DNA of 64,000 bases from Opitutus sp. GAS368 (GCF_900104925.1 NZ_LT629735.1:900291-964290), one strand, 5' to 3'; shown: positions 8,746 to 18,084, counted from the first letter of the stretch. The notes: a model not told the origin generated them from the letters alone. Made by a program: numbers and translations.

Positions 8746-9876
8746 CTAAGAACGGGCCTCAAACGTGCCATCCGCGCGTTTTGAGACGAGCTTTTTAAGC
8801 TCCAAGCCCATGAGCGCCGCCGCCACCTCGGACGAACCCAAGCCGGTGGCGGCGGTAAGCGCATCCACCCCGAGCAGGCCGCCCCCGCTGAAAGCCGCGA
8901 TGACCCGCTGCTCCGTCGCGTCGAGCTGCGGCATGAGTTGCTCGAGCAGACCCGGCTGGCCTTCCGTGGTGATGGCTCGTGGACGCAAGCCATCGAGGTA
9001 ATTCAGCTCGTTGAGAATGTCGTCGACACCGGTAAACAGCGTCGCCCCGTCGCGGATGAGCTGGTGGCAGCCCGCGCTGCTGGGCTGGTCGATGCGGCCC
9101 GGCACGGCGTAGATGAGCCGGCCCTGCTCGCCGGCGAAACGCGCGGTGATCATCGCCCCGCCGGCCACGTCGCTCTCCACCACCACGATGGCTTCGCACA
9201 TGCCCGAGACGACGCGGTTGCGCATCGGAAAGGTCTGCTTGTCCGCCTTGCGGCCGAAGGGAAACTCCGAGAGCACGGCGCCGGTCTCGGCGATCTGGCG
9301 GTAGAGCCCGAGGTTCTCGGGCGGATAGACGATGTCGATGCCGCACCCCAACACCGCGGCGGTCTTGCCGCCCACCGACAGAGCGCCCTCGTGCGCCGCC
9401 GTGTCGATGCCCCGCGCCAAGCCGCTCACCACGCAGAAACCCAGCCGGGCGAGATCGGCGCCGAGTTTCTTCGCCACCGACTGGCCGTAGAGCGTCGTGC
9501 GCCGGCTGCCCACGACGGCGATGCACGGTTGCTCAAACAGGTAGCCGCCTTTCCGATAGAGCCCGATGGGCGGATCGTGGATTTCCTTGAGCAATTTCGG
9601 ATAGCCCTCGTCGCGCGCGGTGATGAAGGTTGCGCCGGCCTTGGCCAGCCGCTCCTCCTCCTTCGCGAGGTCAAAATGCCTCCGCCAGTTGACCAGCGCA
9701 TCGCTCGTCTCCGGGCCGACGCCGCGCACCGACTCCAGCCGGCGCTTGGGGGCCGCGAGGATGTCGCGCGGGTCGCTCCCGAACTCCTCAAGGAGCCGGT
9801 GGAGCGTGACGGGCCCGATGTTGGGCAGGTCGTTCAGGACCATGAAGGCCTGTCGCTCGGTCAATGTGTCTGCCAT
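8746..9876 (-). CDS. dprA: DNA-processing protein DprA
   Basis: DprA (Smf) binds incoming single-stranded DNA in transformation and loads RecA. The 376-aa protein starts MADTLTERQAF (ATG 9876), inside the 3' end of nnr. Domains in order are an N-terminal helix-hairpin-helix/SAM-like region (LPNIGPVTLHRLL, VRGVGPETSDAL), the extended Rossmann fold with VVGSRRTTLYGQ, VSGLARGIDTAAHEGAL and AGEQGRLIYAVPGRID, and a C-terminal winged-helix DprA_WH domain (about 315-376). No other competence gene is in the window. Overlap with nnr suggests coupled translation. Confidence 0.95.
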   Translation of the reverse strand: MADTLTERQAFMVLNDLPNIGPVTLHRLLEEFGSDPRDILAAPKRRLESVRGVGPETSDALVNWRRHFDLAKEEERLAKAGATFITARDEGYPKLLKEIHDPPIGLYRKGGYLFEQPCIAVVGSRRTTLYGQSVAKKLGADLARLGFCVVSGLARGIDTAAHEGALSVGGKTAAVLGCGIDIVYPPENLGLYRQIAETGAVLSEFPFGRKADKQTFPMRNRVVSGMCEAIVVVESDVAGGAMITARFAGEQGRLIYAVPGRIDQPSSAGCHQLIRDGATLFTGVDDILNELNYLDGLRPRAITTEGQPGLLEQLMPQLDATEQRVIAAFSGGGLLGVDALTAATGLGSSEVAAALMGLELKKLVSKRADGTFEARS

Positions 9877-11396
9877 GGCGTGGGTTTGAGCGCCGGCCCG
9901 AGCTGCTCCAGGATTTCCGAAGTTTCTACGGTGACCTGGCCGTAAGCGCGAGCCAGTAAATCGGCCGCGCGGCCATGCCAGACCACGCCCCGGCAGGCGG
10001 CCAGCCCGTGATCCCCCGGCGCCTGCGCCAGTAGCCCGCCGATCAGGCCGGCCAGGATGTCGCCGCTGCCCCCGCGCGCCAGCACCGGCCCGCCAAAGGG
10101 GCTGTGGTAGATCTTCTTGCCGTCGGTGACGCGGGTCAGCGGCCCCTTCAGCACCAGCACGCCCTGCGGCGCGGTGAAATTGCCGTCGGTGAAAAGCGCC
10201 GGCGCAATGCGTTCGAACTCGCCGGCGTGCGGCGTGCCGATGAAGGGCTTGCTGAGCACGCGAGCCACCACCTCCGGCCGCAACGCATCCGCATCCAACA
10301 CCAGCGGCACTTTCGCCTCGCCCACCAGGTGCGCGGCCAGACCGAGCGTCTCGGCCTCCGCGCCCATCCCCGGGCCGACCAGCATCGCGGTGCCTTTCGC
10401 CGCGCGCGCCTGCACCAGTTCCGCCGTCCCCGCCGCCAGGCCACCCGCGGCGGTGACAGGACAGCCCACCCACATCACCTCCGGGTGGCGGGCGGCGTAT
10501 TCCGGGGCGAACTTCTCCGGCACGAAGGCCGTGACCAGCCCGGTGCCGCTGCGCAGGGCCGCGCGCGCCGCCATGATCACGGCGCCGGGATAACTGTGCG
10601 AGCCGCCGACCACGAGCAGGTGGCCGAAGGTACGCTTGTCCGACTGCGCCGGGCGCAATTCGACCAATGGTTTCAACAGTTGCTCGATCAGTATCCGCTC
10701 GGTCGCGTCGGGCGCCGAGGCCTCCTGCAGCAGGCCGATGTCCACGTAGCGCAGCCGGCCGACCACCGCGTTGTTTCGCGGCAAAAGCACGGGATATTTC
10801 ACGCTGCCCGTCGCGTAGGTGAAGTCGGCGCGGAACGGGACCGACGCGCTGTTTTCGCCGACCCCGCTCGGCAGGTCGACGGCCGCGCGGAAGCGGATGC
10901 CGTCATGCGTGTTGACCTGCGCGAGGAGGCGAGCGACGGCCGCATCCATCGGGGGGCGGAACTGAAAACCGAAAATCCCGTCGAGGCAGAGGGCGTATTC
11001 CTGGTCCGCCGCCAGTGCCTGCCCGGCCGGGAGAATCTGCACGCGCTCCGGCGCCTGCTCCCGCAGCCAGTCGAGCGCCCGGCCGGCCAGCGGTCGCAAT
11101 TCCCCTGCGCCGAAGGCCAGCACGACGACCGCCCGGGTGTCCGGTCGCTCGTAGAGGATCGCGCGCGCGGCCAGCAGGGCGTCGCCGCCGTTATGGCCCT
11201 TGCCCGCCAGCACCAGGATGCGTCCGTGGACGGGCAGGCCGCCGATCTCCTTGTAGTCGTCGAGCACGGAGAGCGCGACCTTCGCCCCGGCTTCTTGCAT
11301 GGCCGACCACTCCAGCGACTCGTCCGTGAGCCGGGCCTTCTCCCACGCCCGGGCCTCGGCGCACGTGAGGACCGGATGGGACGCGGGCAAGGACAT
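9861..11396 (-). CDS. nnr: Bifunctional NAD(P)H-hydrate epimerase / ADP-dependent dehydratase
   Basis: The protein repairs hydrated NAD(P)H: the YjeF-N epimerase interconverts the R and S forms and the carbohydrate-kinase-like domain dehydrates the S form with ADP. The 511-aa product has both parts. The N-terminal domain (about 1-220) contains GKGHNGGDAL and AVDLPSGVGE. The C-terminal domain (about 235-505) contains GGSHSYPGAV, GPGMGAEAE, LVLDADALRP, GTPHAGEFERI and GGSGDILAGLIGG (the usual GTGDVLAG motif has Ser in place of Thr). It overlaps dprA by 16 bp. Confidence 0.93.
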   Translation of the reverse strand: MSLPASHPVLTCAEARAWEKARLTDESLEWSAMQEAGAKVALSVLDDYKEIGGLPVHGRILVLAGKGHNGGDALLAARAILYERPDTRAVVVLAFGAGELRPLAGRALDWLREQAPERVQILPAGQALAADQEYALCLDGIFGFQFRPPMDAAVARLLAQVNTHDGIRFRAAVDLPSGVGENSASVPFRADFTYATGSVKYPVLLPRNNAVVGRLRYVDIGLLQEASAPDATERILIEQLLKPLVELRPAQSDKRTFGHLLVVGGSHSYPGAVIMAARAALRSGTGLVTAFVPEKFAPEYAARHPEVMWVGCPVTAAGGLAAGTAELVQARAAKGTAMLVGPGMGAEAETLGLAAHLVGEAKVPLVLDADALRPEVVARVLSKPFIGTPHAGEFERIAPALFTDGNFTAPQGVLVLKGPLTRVTDGKKIYHSPFGGPVLARGGSGDILAGLIGGLLAQAPGDHGLAACRGVVWHGRAADLLARAYGQVTVETSEILEQLGPALKPTPWQTH

Positions 11397-11440
11397 GGCG
11401 ACACGTTACGGTGCGCGCGGCTCCGGAAAAAGCCTATTCC

Positions 11441-12064
11441 TCAGTGACTAACCGGGGTGAAGGCCTTTAGTTCCGGTTTCGGCAAGTCCACGGGCATAGA
11501 TCTTATATCAACCTTAAGCCGTGATTTATCAGTCGGCACACGTTCGTGCTCGAGCGGGTTCCCTATCCGCGACACACTCCACTGAACCGGCATGGGCTTG
11601 AAAAAAAGAAACGGATGTTCTGGTGACTCAGCCTTTAGATCTGTGTCTGCCACCATGCATGTCTCGGGGTCACTCACATAGATCAGCGCAAACGAAGAGC
11701 CACTGCCTTCGATAAATTCCGGCTCCGGGATACTACGAAACCGCACCTTTCCATTCACGCGGGTTGCCTCGAAGAAATAGGAATAGGATCGATAACCCTG
11801 ATCCCAATAAGCGAACTGCGCCTTCCCATCCTTCCATCCAGCATGCTCAGACCAGACCGCGAATAATTCCGGCATTCCCTCCCAATCCACATTGTCCGCC
11901 AGGCCCACCGCATGAAGCTTGGATTCGACTACCACTGGAGCAACTGACGGAGCCGGGTCGGGCTGATGCTGAGTGAACGTAAAGGCCAACGATACCAGAA
12001 GAAGCAGCCCACCGATCAGGCCGACTTTATTGGCCGGAATGGTGCGACTGTCAGTCGAGTTCAT
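11441..12064 (-). CDS. Hypothetical membrane-anchored protein
   Basis: The product is 207 aa, starting at MNSTDSRTIP (ATG 12064, 2 bp after acpS). A single hydrophobic span at about residues 14-30 is followed by a Pro-rich linker and an aromatic-rich soluble domain (WEGMPELFAVW, YWDQGYRSYSYFF). One Cys is present in the mature part. No family is recognised. Base composition is more AT-rich than the flanking acpS and nnr, which suggests later acquisition into the pdxJ-acpS-nnr operon. Confidence 0.7.
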   Translation of the reverse strand: MNSTDSRTIPANKVGLIGGLLLLVSLAFTFTQHQPDPAPSVAPVVVESKLHAVGLADNVDWEGMPELFAVWSEHAGWKDGKAQFAYWDQGYRSYSYFFEATRVNGKVRFRSIPEPEFIEGSGSSFALIYVSDPETCMVADTDLKAESPEHPFLFFKPMPVQWSVSRIGNPLEHERVPTDKSRLKVDIRSMPVDLPKPELKAFTPVSH

Positions 12065-12066
12065 GC

Positions 12067-12474
12067 CTAGGCCTGCTTCACCAGCGCCGCGACCGCCATC
12101 GCGTGCGAGTCGATGTGCGACAGCGAGAGCCAGACATGCGTGGCGCCGACCTGCGCGAGCAGCGCCGTGGCCTTGGCGTCGAGCCGCACGAGCGGCTCCT
12201 TGCGCGAACCGTGGTAAACCGACACCGAGGTCCAATCCAAATGCTCGCCGATCCCGGTGGTGAAGCACTTCGACACGGCCTCCTTGGCGGCCCAGCGGGC
12301 CGCGTAGTGCTTGTGCGGGTATTTCAGGCTGTTGCAGTAGGCCTGTTCCTCCTCGGTGAAGATGCGTTTCAGGAAGCGCTCCCCGTGCTTCTCCAGCACC
12401 TTCTTGATGCGCTCGGTCTCGATGAGGTCGCAACCAAGGCCGATCAGGACGCCGCCGGGGGGAAGAGTGATCAT
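12067..12474 (-). CDS. acpS: Holo-acyl-carrier-protein synthase
   Basis: AcpS transfers phosphopantetheine from CoA to apo-ACP. The 135-aa length is typical. Motifs are GLGCDLIETERI (Mg-binding Asp), FTEEEQAYC, and WAAKEAVSKCF (the second Mg/CoA motif), followed by LSLSHIDSHAMAVA. The start MITLPPGG (12474) is chosen because the longer frame runs into a repeat. pdxJ upstream on the same strand is a widespread pairing. Confidence 0.95.
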   Translation of the reverse strand: MITLPPGGVLIGLGCDLIETERIKKVLEKHGERFLKRIFTEEEQAYCNSLKYPHKHYAARWAAKEAVSKCFTTGIGEHLDWTSVSVYHGSRKEPLVRLDAKATALLAQVGATHVWLSLSHIDSHAMAVAALVKQA

Positions 12475-12482
12475 GATTTTGG

Positions 12483-12560
12483 CACCACGAAATACACGAA
12501 ACACACCAAAGAAGGAAGTACGGGGATCATGTTTTCGTGTATTTGGTGTATTTCGTGGTG
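12483..12560. repeat. Dispersed palindromic repeat, CACCACGAAATACAC family, copy 2
   Basis: Inverted repeat between pdxJ and acpS with the same arms as 4866-4941: left arm CACCACGAAATACACGAAAC, right arm ending GGTGTATTTCGTGGTG. It splits an otherwise compact operon, so the pdxJ-acpS transcript would carry a strong hairpin. Confidence 0.87.
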
Positions 12561-12568
12561 ACCGGTTT

Positions 12569-13312
12569 TCACGGATTCATCAGCGCCTTCATCGTGCGCA
12601 CCGCCTCGTCGAGCCCGGTGGACAAAGCACGGCTAATGATGCTGTGGCCGATGTTGAGCTCGTGCAGGTGCGGGATGGTGCGGACTTCCGCGATGTTGAC
12701 GTAATTGATGCCGTGGCCGGCGTTGACGACCAACCCGGCAACGTGGGCGAGCCGGGCGCCGGCGACGAGGCGGGCGAACTCGGCGGCACGACCGGCGGCG
12801 TAGTAGGCGTTGGCGTAGGCGCCGGTGTGCAACTCCACCCAAGGAGCCGTCAATCTGGCTGACATCTCGATCTGCGCCGGATCCGGGTCGATGAAGAGGC
12901 TGGTCTTGATGCCGGCGGCGTTCATGGCGTCGGTCACGCGAGCGACCTTGTCGCGGTGTTTCACGACGTCGAGCCCGCCCTCGGTGGTGATTTCCTCGCG
13001 GCTCTCGGGCACGAGGCAGACGGAGTGCGGCTTCAACTTGAGCGCGAACTCGGTCATGGCCGGCGTGCAGGCCATCTCAAGGTTGAGCCGGGTGGTCTTC
13101 GACCGACCGAGGCGCAGGACGTCCTCGTCCTGGATGTGGCGGCGATCCTCCCGCAGGTGGACAGTGATGCCGTCGGCGCCGGCCTTTTCGCACCGGAAGG
13201 CCAGTTCGACCGGATCGGGCTCGATGGCGCCGCCATGGGTGGCCCCGGCCGACCGGTAGCGGGCCTGGCGCAGCGTGGCTGCGTGGTCGATGTTGACACC
13301 GAGCAGGATCAT
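12569..13312 (-). CDS. pdxJ: Pyridoxine 5'-phosphate synthase
   Basis: PdxJ condenses deoxyxylulose phosphate with aminoacetone phosphate to form pyridoxine phosphate. The 247-aa TIM-barrel protein opens LLGVNIDHAATLRQAR and contains GADGITVHLREDRRHIQD, LNLEMACT, CLVPESREEITTEGGLD, FIDPD, VELHTGAYA and VNAGHGINYVN. All are family landmarks. It heads pdxJ-acpS-(unknown)-nnr-dprA-S9 peptidase on the minus strand. Confidence 0.96.
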   Translation of the reverse strand: MILLGVNIDHAATLRQARYRSAGATHGGAIEPDPVELAFRCEKAGADGITVHLREDRRHIQDEDVLRLGRSKTTRLNLEMACTPAMTEFALKLKPHSVCLVPESREEITTEGGLDVVKHRDKVARVTDAMNAAGIKTSLFIDPDPAQIEMSARLTAPWVELHTGAYANAYYAAGRAAEFARLVAGARLAHVAGLVVNAGHGINYVNIAEVRTIPHLHELNIGHSIISRALSTGLDEAVRTMKALMNP

Positions 13313-13330
13313 GAAGCCTGGAACATACCG

Positions 13331-13408
13331 AAATGTGGAAAGCTGGAAATCAGGAAATACAGTGCCCGGGGTTGTTTCTTACTTCCTGTTTTCCTGAGTT
13401 CCACATTT
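13331..13408. repeat. Palindromic repeat AAATGTGG...CCACATTT
   Basis: Imperfect inverted repeat in the divergent gap between pdxJ and the VC0807-family gene. The left arm reads AAATGTGGAAAGCTGGAAAT and the right arm reads TTTTCCTGAGTTCCACATTT. It lies within the probable promoter region of both genes. Confidence 0.78.
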
Positions 13409-13417
13409 TCTACCTGC

Positions 13418-14170
13418 ATGTCCGTCCCCGCTCCCAAGGCCAAGCCCGAGAATTTATTGCTCAACCTGGCCTGCAATGTGGCCCTGCCGACCGCCATCAT
13501 GAGCTGGGCCAGCGGCGACCGGGCGCTCGGGCCCAAGTGGGGCCTGCTGGTGGCGCTGATTTTCCCGCTGGGCTACGGCCTCCACGATTTCCTCCGGCGC
13601 CGGCGGTTCAACTTCATCTCGGCCATCGGCTTTGTCAGCGTGCTGATCACGGGCGGCTTCGGGCTGATGCAGCTCGATGGCTTCTGGTTCGCCGTGAAGG
13701 ACGGCGTCCTCCCGGCGCTCATCGGTCTGGCCGTGCTGGCGTCGATGAAGTCGAAGGAACCGCTGGTGCACGAGCTGCTCTACAATCCGCAGGTCATCGA
13801 CGTTGAGCGGGTGGCGGCGGAACTGGCCGCCCGCGGCAACGAAGCCGGCTTTGACCGGCTGATGCGCTCGTCGAGCTATTGGATCGCCAGCGCGATGCTG
13901 ATCAGCGCCGGGCTGAACTACGGTTTCGCCCGCGCCATCATCAAGAGTCCGCCGGGCACCGAGGCCTTCAACGGGGAACTGGCGAAGATGCACTGGGTCA
14001 GCCTGCTGGGGTTATCCGTGCCCACCATGGCCATGATGCTGTATGCGCTGTGGCGGCTCTTCAAGGGCATCGGGCAGCTGACCGGGCTGACGGTCGATGA
14101 AATCCTGCGCCAGCCGCCGGAACAAAAGACAGAAAAACCCGCTGACCCTGATGGAGGGCCCGTCTCCTGA
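13418..14170 (+). CDS. VC0807-family multi-pass membrane protein
   Basis: The product is 250 aa with about five hydrophobic spans. The order LLNLACNVALPTAIM, LGPKWGLLVALIFPLGYGL, HDFLRRRRFNFIS, LITGGFGLMQLDGFWFAVKD and LPALIGLAVLAS matches the VC0807 family of inner-membrane proteins of unknown function. The start is ATG 13418 (MSVPAPKAK), just after a palindromic repeat. The last residues (DGGPVS) are encoded by a repeat unit at 14153-14202, so the native C terminus may have been replaced. Confidence 0.85.
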   Translation: MSVPAPKAKPENLLLNLACNVALPTAIMSWASGDRALGPKWGLLVALIFPLGYGLHDFLRRRRFNFISAIGFVSVLITGGFGLMQLDGFWFAVKDGVLPALIGLAVLASMKSKEPLVHELLYNPQVIDVERVAAELAARGNEAGFDRLMRSSSYWIASAMLISAGLNYGFARAIIKSPPGTEAFNGELAKMHWVSLLGLSVPTMAMMLYALWRLFKGIGQLTGLTVDEILRQPPEQKTEKPADPDGGPVS

Positions 14171-14202
14171 CGGGCCGCGGTCCATGAGGACGTGGACCCT
14201 CC
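14153..14202. repeat. Dispersed repeat, GGGCCGCGG-CCA-GGACGTGG family, copy 2
   Basis: Two-hairpin unit like 6578-6628: GGGCCCGTC/GACGGGCC and GGTCCATG/CGTGGACC. It fills the gap between the convergent VC0807-family gene and gltA. The VC0807-family stop codon lies inside the unit, and gltA ends one base after it. Confidence 0.8.
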
Positions 14203-15501
14203 CTAGCCGCGTTTCCCGGCCGGCACGTAGTCGCGCTTGGCGGGGCCGACGTAGATCTGGCGCGGGCGGTAGATCCGGCCCTTCGGGTTCGAGGCGACCT
14301 CGCGCCAGTTGGCGATCCAGCCCGGCGAACGGCCGATGGCGAACATGACGGTGAACATGTTCGTCGGGATGCCGAGCGCGCGGAAAATAATGCCGGAGTA
14401 GAAGTCCACGTTCGGGTAGAGCTTGCGCGAGATGAAGTAGTCGTCCTTGAGCGCGGCCTGTTCAAGGTTGTGGGCGATGTCGAGCAGCGGATCGGACTTG
14501 CCGAGCTTCTTCAGCACGAGGCCGCAGGCCTCGCCGATGACCCGGGCGCGCGGGTCGAAGTTGCGGTAGACGGCGTGGCCAAACCCCATCAGGCGGTTGC
14601 TCTTGCTGCCGCCCTTGGCGGCGGCGATGAAGCGGGTGCCGTCATCGCCCTCGTCGTGGATGGACTGCAGCATCTGCATGACAGCGACGTTGGCGCCGCC
14701 ATGGAGCGGGCCGGAGAGAGCGTTGACGCCGGCGGCGAGCGAGGTGAAGAGGTTCGCGCCGCTGGAACCGACCATGCGCACGGTCGAGGTGCTGCAATTC
14801 TGCTCGTGGTCGGCGTGCATGAGCAGGATGAGGTTCAGCGCCTTGGTGACCTCGGGGATCTCCACGTAGTCCTTGTAGGGCTCCGAGAACATCATGTGCA
14901 GGAAGTTCTCGCAGAACGGCAGGTCCTTCGGGTGCATGAACGGCAGGCCCCGCGAGTGGCGGTAGATCAGGGTGCCGAGGGTGCGGATCTTCGAGATGGC
15001 CAGCGCGGCCGCGAGATCGAAGTTCTGCAGGTCCTTCTCAAAGTTGTTCGTGGCAAGGGCCGGGTAATACGCCGCGAGGGCGCCGACCAGCGACGACAGC
15101 ATGCCCATCGGCGGGGCGTCCTTGGGGAAACCCTCGAAGAGCCGCTGCATCTGCGGCTCGATGTGGGCGTTATCCCGCAGCAGGTCGCCGAACTTTTGCC
15201 GCTGCGAGGCGGTCGGGAGCTCGCCGTAGATGACGAGGTAGGCGGTCTCGACGAACTCCGACTGGGCGGCCAGCTGCTCGATCGGGTAACCGCGGTGGCG
15301 AAGGATGCCGTTGTCGCCGTCGAGGAACGTCACCTGACTTTCGCAGGAGCCGGTGTTACCGTAGCCCTGGTCGTAGAAGATGTAGCCGGTGTCCTTGCGG
15401 AGGTTGCGGGCGTCAATCGCCTGTTCCCCTTCAGTGCCGGTCATCACCGGGTAGGTCACTTCCTTGTCGTCGATCTTGATGAGGGCGTTCTTGGCGGCCA
15501 T
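14203..15501 (-). CDS. gltA: Citrate synthase (type II)
   Basis: GltA condenses oxaloacetate and acetyl-CoA at the entry of the TCA cycle. The 432-aa length fits hexameric bacterial enzymes. Landmarks are the N-terminal beta-domain (MTGTEGEQAIDARNL), GDNGILRHRGYPIEQLA, the catalytic region LLMHADHEQNCSTSTVR, SGPLHGGANVAVMQML, and MGFGHAVYRNFDPRA. The start MAAKNALIKID is chosen over a longer in-frame opening that lacks family similarity. The leader CTCTCCCCACC has no Shine-Dalgarno sequence. Confidence 0.96.
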   Translation of the reverse strand: MAAKNALIKIDDKEVTYPVMTGTEGEQAIDARNLRKDTGYIFYDQGYGNTGSCESQVTFLDGDNGILRHRGYPIEQLAAQSEFVETAYLVIYGELPTASQRQKFGDLLRDNAHIEPQMQRLFEGFPKDAPPMGMLSSLVGALAAYYPALATNNFEKDLQNFDLAAALAISKIRTLGTLIYRHSRGLPFMHPKDLPFCENFLHMMFSEPYKDYVEIPEVTKALNLILLMHADHEQNCSTSTVRMVGSSGANLFTSLAAGVNALSGPLHGGANVAVMQMLQSIHDEGDDGTRFIAAAKGGSKSNRLMGFGHAVYRNFDPRARVIGEACGLVLKKLGKSDPLLDIAHNLEQAALKDDYFISRKLYPNVDFYSGIIFRALGIPTNMFTVMFAIGRSPGWIANWREVASNPKGRIYRPRQIYVGPAKRDYVPAGKRG

Positions 15502-15645
15502 GGTGGGGAGAGTAGAAAAAAGAGCAGAAATCAGGCCCGTTGCAAAGCAAAGCCGCGGGTTTTTGCGGACCGGCGGGCGGGCATTAGGCGGGCGGATCAG
15601 GCCCATGAAAAACCCGTTGGCTGCCCGTAATGTGTCCGGTTTCTT

Positions 15646-15716
15646 GGTGGAACCCGACCTCCGGGCGGATTGGTCCGGCGCACGTCCTGAAACCCGCCCG
15701 GAGGTCGGGTTCCACC
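15646..15716. repeat. Palindromic repeat GGTGGAACCCGACCTCC...
   Basis: Near-perfect inverted repeat in the 223-bp gap upstream of gltA. The left arm is GGTGGAACCCGACCTCCGGG and the right arm is CCCGGAGGTCGGGTTCCACC. No other copy was seen in the window. The rest of this gap holds nothing recognisable. Confidence 0.8.
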
Positions 15717-15724
15717 TTCCTGGT

Positions 15725-16492
15725 TCAATTCGCCTGCAGGGGCGGCACGGCAAAATCGCTGGCGGGAAACGTCTCGTTCAAGACCACCTGCTCAAAGTTC
15801 AGGGTGACGATCCGGCCGCTTTTCTCGCGGTTGCTGACCTTGCGCGCAAACCGGATGCCATTGACGAACATCTCACCCTCCTCGCGGATCTCGACGCCGG
15901 CCTCGGTCTCGGTCTTGACCAGCCGGGCGGTGGCCTTGTCATAGTAACGGGTGAGCACGATGTTGTCGCTGTAGCTGAACACCAGCTTCACGCAGGCGAG
16001 GCCGTCCACGGTCGCATCGCCGCCCACCGTCACGGAACCGCGCAGCTTCTCGATGCCCCGGAGGAAATTGAGGTTGTCCCACGCCTGCGCCCGCAGGCGT
16101 TTGGTCTGGGTCGCATCCAGCAGGGTGAGCTGCCACTGCGTGGGATTCTTGGGGTTGGTGCGCTTCTGCCAGGCATCGTAGTCATCGAGCGCCAGCACCT
16201 CGATGAGTTCGGGGCTGGTGAAGGTGAAGCGCTGCTGCATCGGCTTCTGGAAGATGACGTCCATCGCCCGGCTGACCGTCCGGTCCACCAGCACGGCCTT
16301 GTCTGTCTCGGAAGGAACCTTCTCCGTGACCTCGATCGTGCCGACGAAGTGGACGCTCGTCACCCCCTGCAGGGCGCTCTCGCTGCCCAGGCGGGCGCGG
16401 GCGCGGGCGATCCATTGTTCGGCGGTCTGGGCGGTGGCGGGCAGGACAGCGCCCAACAGGGCGGCAACAGCCAGGACGAGACGGGCTTTCAT
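15725..16492 (-). CDS. Secreted LolA-like protein (outer-membrane lipoprotein-sorting type)
   Basis: The product is 255 aa. A signal peptide lies at residues 1-22 (MKARLVLAVAALLGAVLPATAQ). The mature region has alternating beta-strand patterns (VHFVGTIEVTEK, RFTFTSPELIEVLALDD, GRIVTLNFEQVVLN) typical of periplasmic LolA/LolB-like lipid-binding barrels. The family call is inference from this pattern and from the ending ETFPASDFAVPP. It lies between guaA and gltA with no functional link to either. Confidence 0.7.
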   Translation of the reverse strand: MKARLVLAVAALLGAVLPATAQTAEQWIARARARLGSESALQGVTSVHFVGTIEVTEKVPSETDKAVLVDRTVSRAMDVIFQKPMQQRFTFTSPELIEVLALDDYDAWQKRTNPKNPTQWQLTLLDATQTKRLRAQAWDNLNFLRGIEKLRGSVTVGGDATVDGLACVKLVFSYSDNIVLTRYYDKATARLVKTETEAGVEIREEGEMFVNGIRFARKVSNREKSGRIVTLNFEQVVLNETFPASDFAVPPLQAN

Positions 16493-16545
16493 GGGGTGGT
16501 TTGACAGTAGAATTGGGGGCGGGTGCCCCTGTGCGCAACGGGAAA

Positions 16546-18084
16546 CTACTCCCATTCGATGGTCGCCGGGGGCTTGGAGCTGATATCGAGCACCACGCGA
16601 CTGACCCCCCGCACCTCGTTGGTGATGCGGCTGGAAATCTTCTGCAACAGGTCGGGCGGCAGCCGCGCCCAATCGGCGGTCATGGCGTCGATGCTCTCCA
16701 CGATGCGGAGGGCGATGACGTAGTCGTAGGTGCGCTCGTCGCCGAAGACGCCCACGGTCTTGACGGGCAGGAACACGGCGAAGGACTGCCAGACCTTCCA
16801 GTAATGACCGGACTTCATCATCTCCTCCTGCAACACCGCGTCGGCGTTGCGGAGGATTTCCAGTTTGTCGGCGGTGATGTCGCCCATCACCCGGACGCCG
16901 AGGCCGGGGCCCGGGAACGGCTGGCGCCAGACGACCTCGCGCGGCAGGCCGAGCGCGGCGCCGACCTGGCGCACCTCGTCCTTGAAGAGCTCGCGCAGCG
17001 GCTCGATCAGCCTGAGCTTCATGCGCGCGGGCAGGCCGCCGACGTTGTGATGTGTCTTGATCAGCGAGGCGGGATTGCCCGCGATAGAAACCGACTCGAT
17101 GACGTCCGGATAGAGGGTCCCCTGCCCCAGGAACTGGGCGCCGCCGATGGACTTCAGCGACTTTTCAAAGACCTCGACGAAGGTGCGGCCGATGATCTTG
17201 CGTTTGGTCTCCGGCTCGGTGACGCCCTTGAGGCGTTTGAGGAAGAGCGGTGTCGCGTCCACGACGCGCAGGTCGATCTTGAAATTCCGCTGGTAGAGCG
17301 CCTCGACGTAGGCGCGCTCGTCCTTGCGCAGGAGACCGTTGTCCACGAACACGCAGGTGAGCTGCTTGCCGATGGCCTTGTGCAGCAGCGCAGCCGCGAC
17401 GGAGGAATCGACGCCGCCGGAGAGGCCGAGCAGCACGCGGGACCTGCCAACCTTGGCGCGGATGTCGGCAACGGCGTGGGCGATGAAGTCCTTGGTCGTC
17501 CAGTCCTGCTTCGCGCCGCAGACGCGGACGAGGAAGTTGCGAATCATGTCCACGCCGCGCTCGGTGTGGAAGACCTCTGGGTGGAACTGGATGCCGTAGA
17601 AGCGACGCTTGGGATCCTCGATGCCGGCGAAAGGCGAGTTGTCGGAAACGGCCGTCGCCACGAAGCCCGGCGGCAGCCGGGTGAGCTTGTCGCCGTGCGA
17701 GTTCCAGATGCGGAGTTTTTTGGGCAGGCCGGCGAAAAGTTTGCCGGGTTTCTTGATGGTGAGGTGGCCGTGACCGTATTCGCGGGCCTTGCTGAGGGCG
17801 ACCTTGCCGCCGAGGAAGTGCCCCATCAGCTGGACCCCATAGCAGATGCCCAACACGGGCACGCCGAGTTTGAATATCTCGGGATCGGGGTGCGGGGCCG
17901 TCTTCGCATAGACGCTCTGCGGGCCGCCGGAAAGAATGATGCCCACGACGCCCTCCTCGCGGAGCTTGGCCGCCGGCGTGCTGAAGTGGTAGATCTTCGA
18001 GTAGACCTGGCATTCGCGGATGCGCCGCGCAATGACCTGGGTGAGCTGGGAACCGAAATCGAGAACAGCAATTGTCTGCGCCAT
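16546..18084 (-). CDS. guaA: GMP synthase (glutamine-hydrolysing)
   Basis: GuaA converts XMP to GMP with ATP and glutamine. The 512-aa protein has the class-I amidotransferase domain (about 1-195; [12 protein letters not shown] with the catalytic Cys, [11 protein letters not shown] with His/Glu), the ATP pyrophosphatase domain ([18 protein letters not shown]-loop) and the C-terminal dimerisation domain ending in [12 protein letters not shown]. Length and motifs are normal. Upstream on the same strand, 47 bp away, is the M20 amidohydrolase. Confidence 0.97.
   Translation of the reverse strand: MAQTIAVLDFGSQLTQVIARRIRECQVYSKIYHFSTPAAKLREEGVVGIILSGGPQSVYAKTAPHPDPEIFKLGVPVLGICYGVQLMGHFLGGKVALSKAREYGHGHLTIKKPGKLFAGLPKKLRIWNSHGDKLTRLPPGFVATAVSDNSPFAGIEDPKRRFYGIQFHPEVFHTERGVDMIRNFLVRVCGAKQDWTTKDFIAHAVADIRAKVGRSRVLLGLSGGVDSSVAAALLHKAIGKQLTCVFVDNGLLRKDERAYVEALYQRNFKIDLRVVDATPLFLKRLKGVTEPETKRKIIGRTFVEVFEKSLKSIGGAQFLGQGTLYPDVIESVSIAGNPASLIKTHHNVGGLPARMKLRLIEPLRELFKDEVRQVGAALGLPREVVWRQPFPGPGLGVRVMGDITADKLEILRNADAVLQEEMMKSGHYWKVWQSFAVFLPVKTVGVFGDERTYDYVIALRIVESIDAMTADWARLPPDLLQKISSRITNEVRGVSRVVLDISSKPPATIEWE

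Noticed and set aside
9877-10473. Longer DprA starting inside nnr.
   Set aside because: The extra part is a shadow frame of nnr. DprA homology begins at MADTLTERQ.
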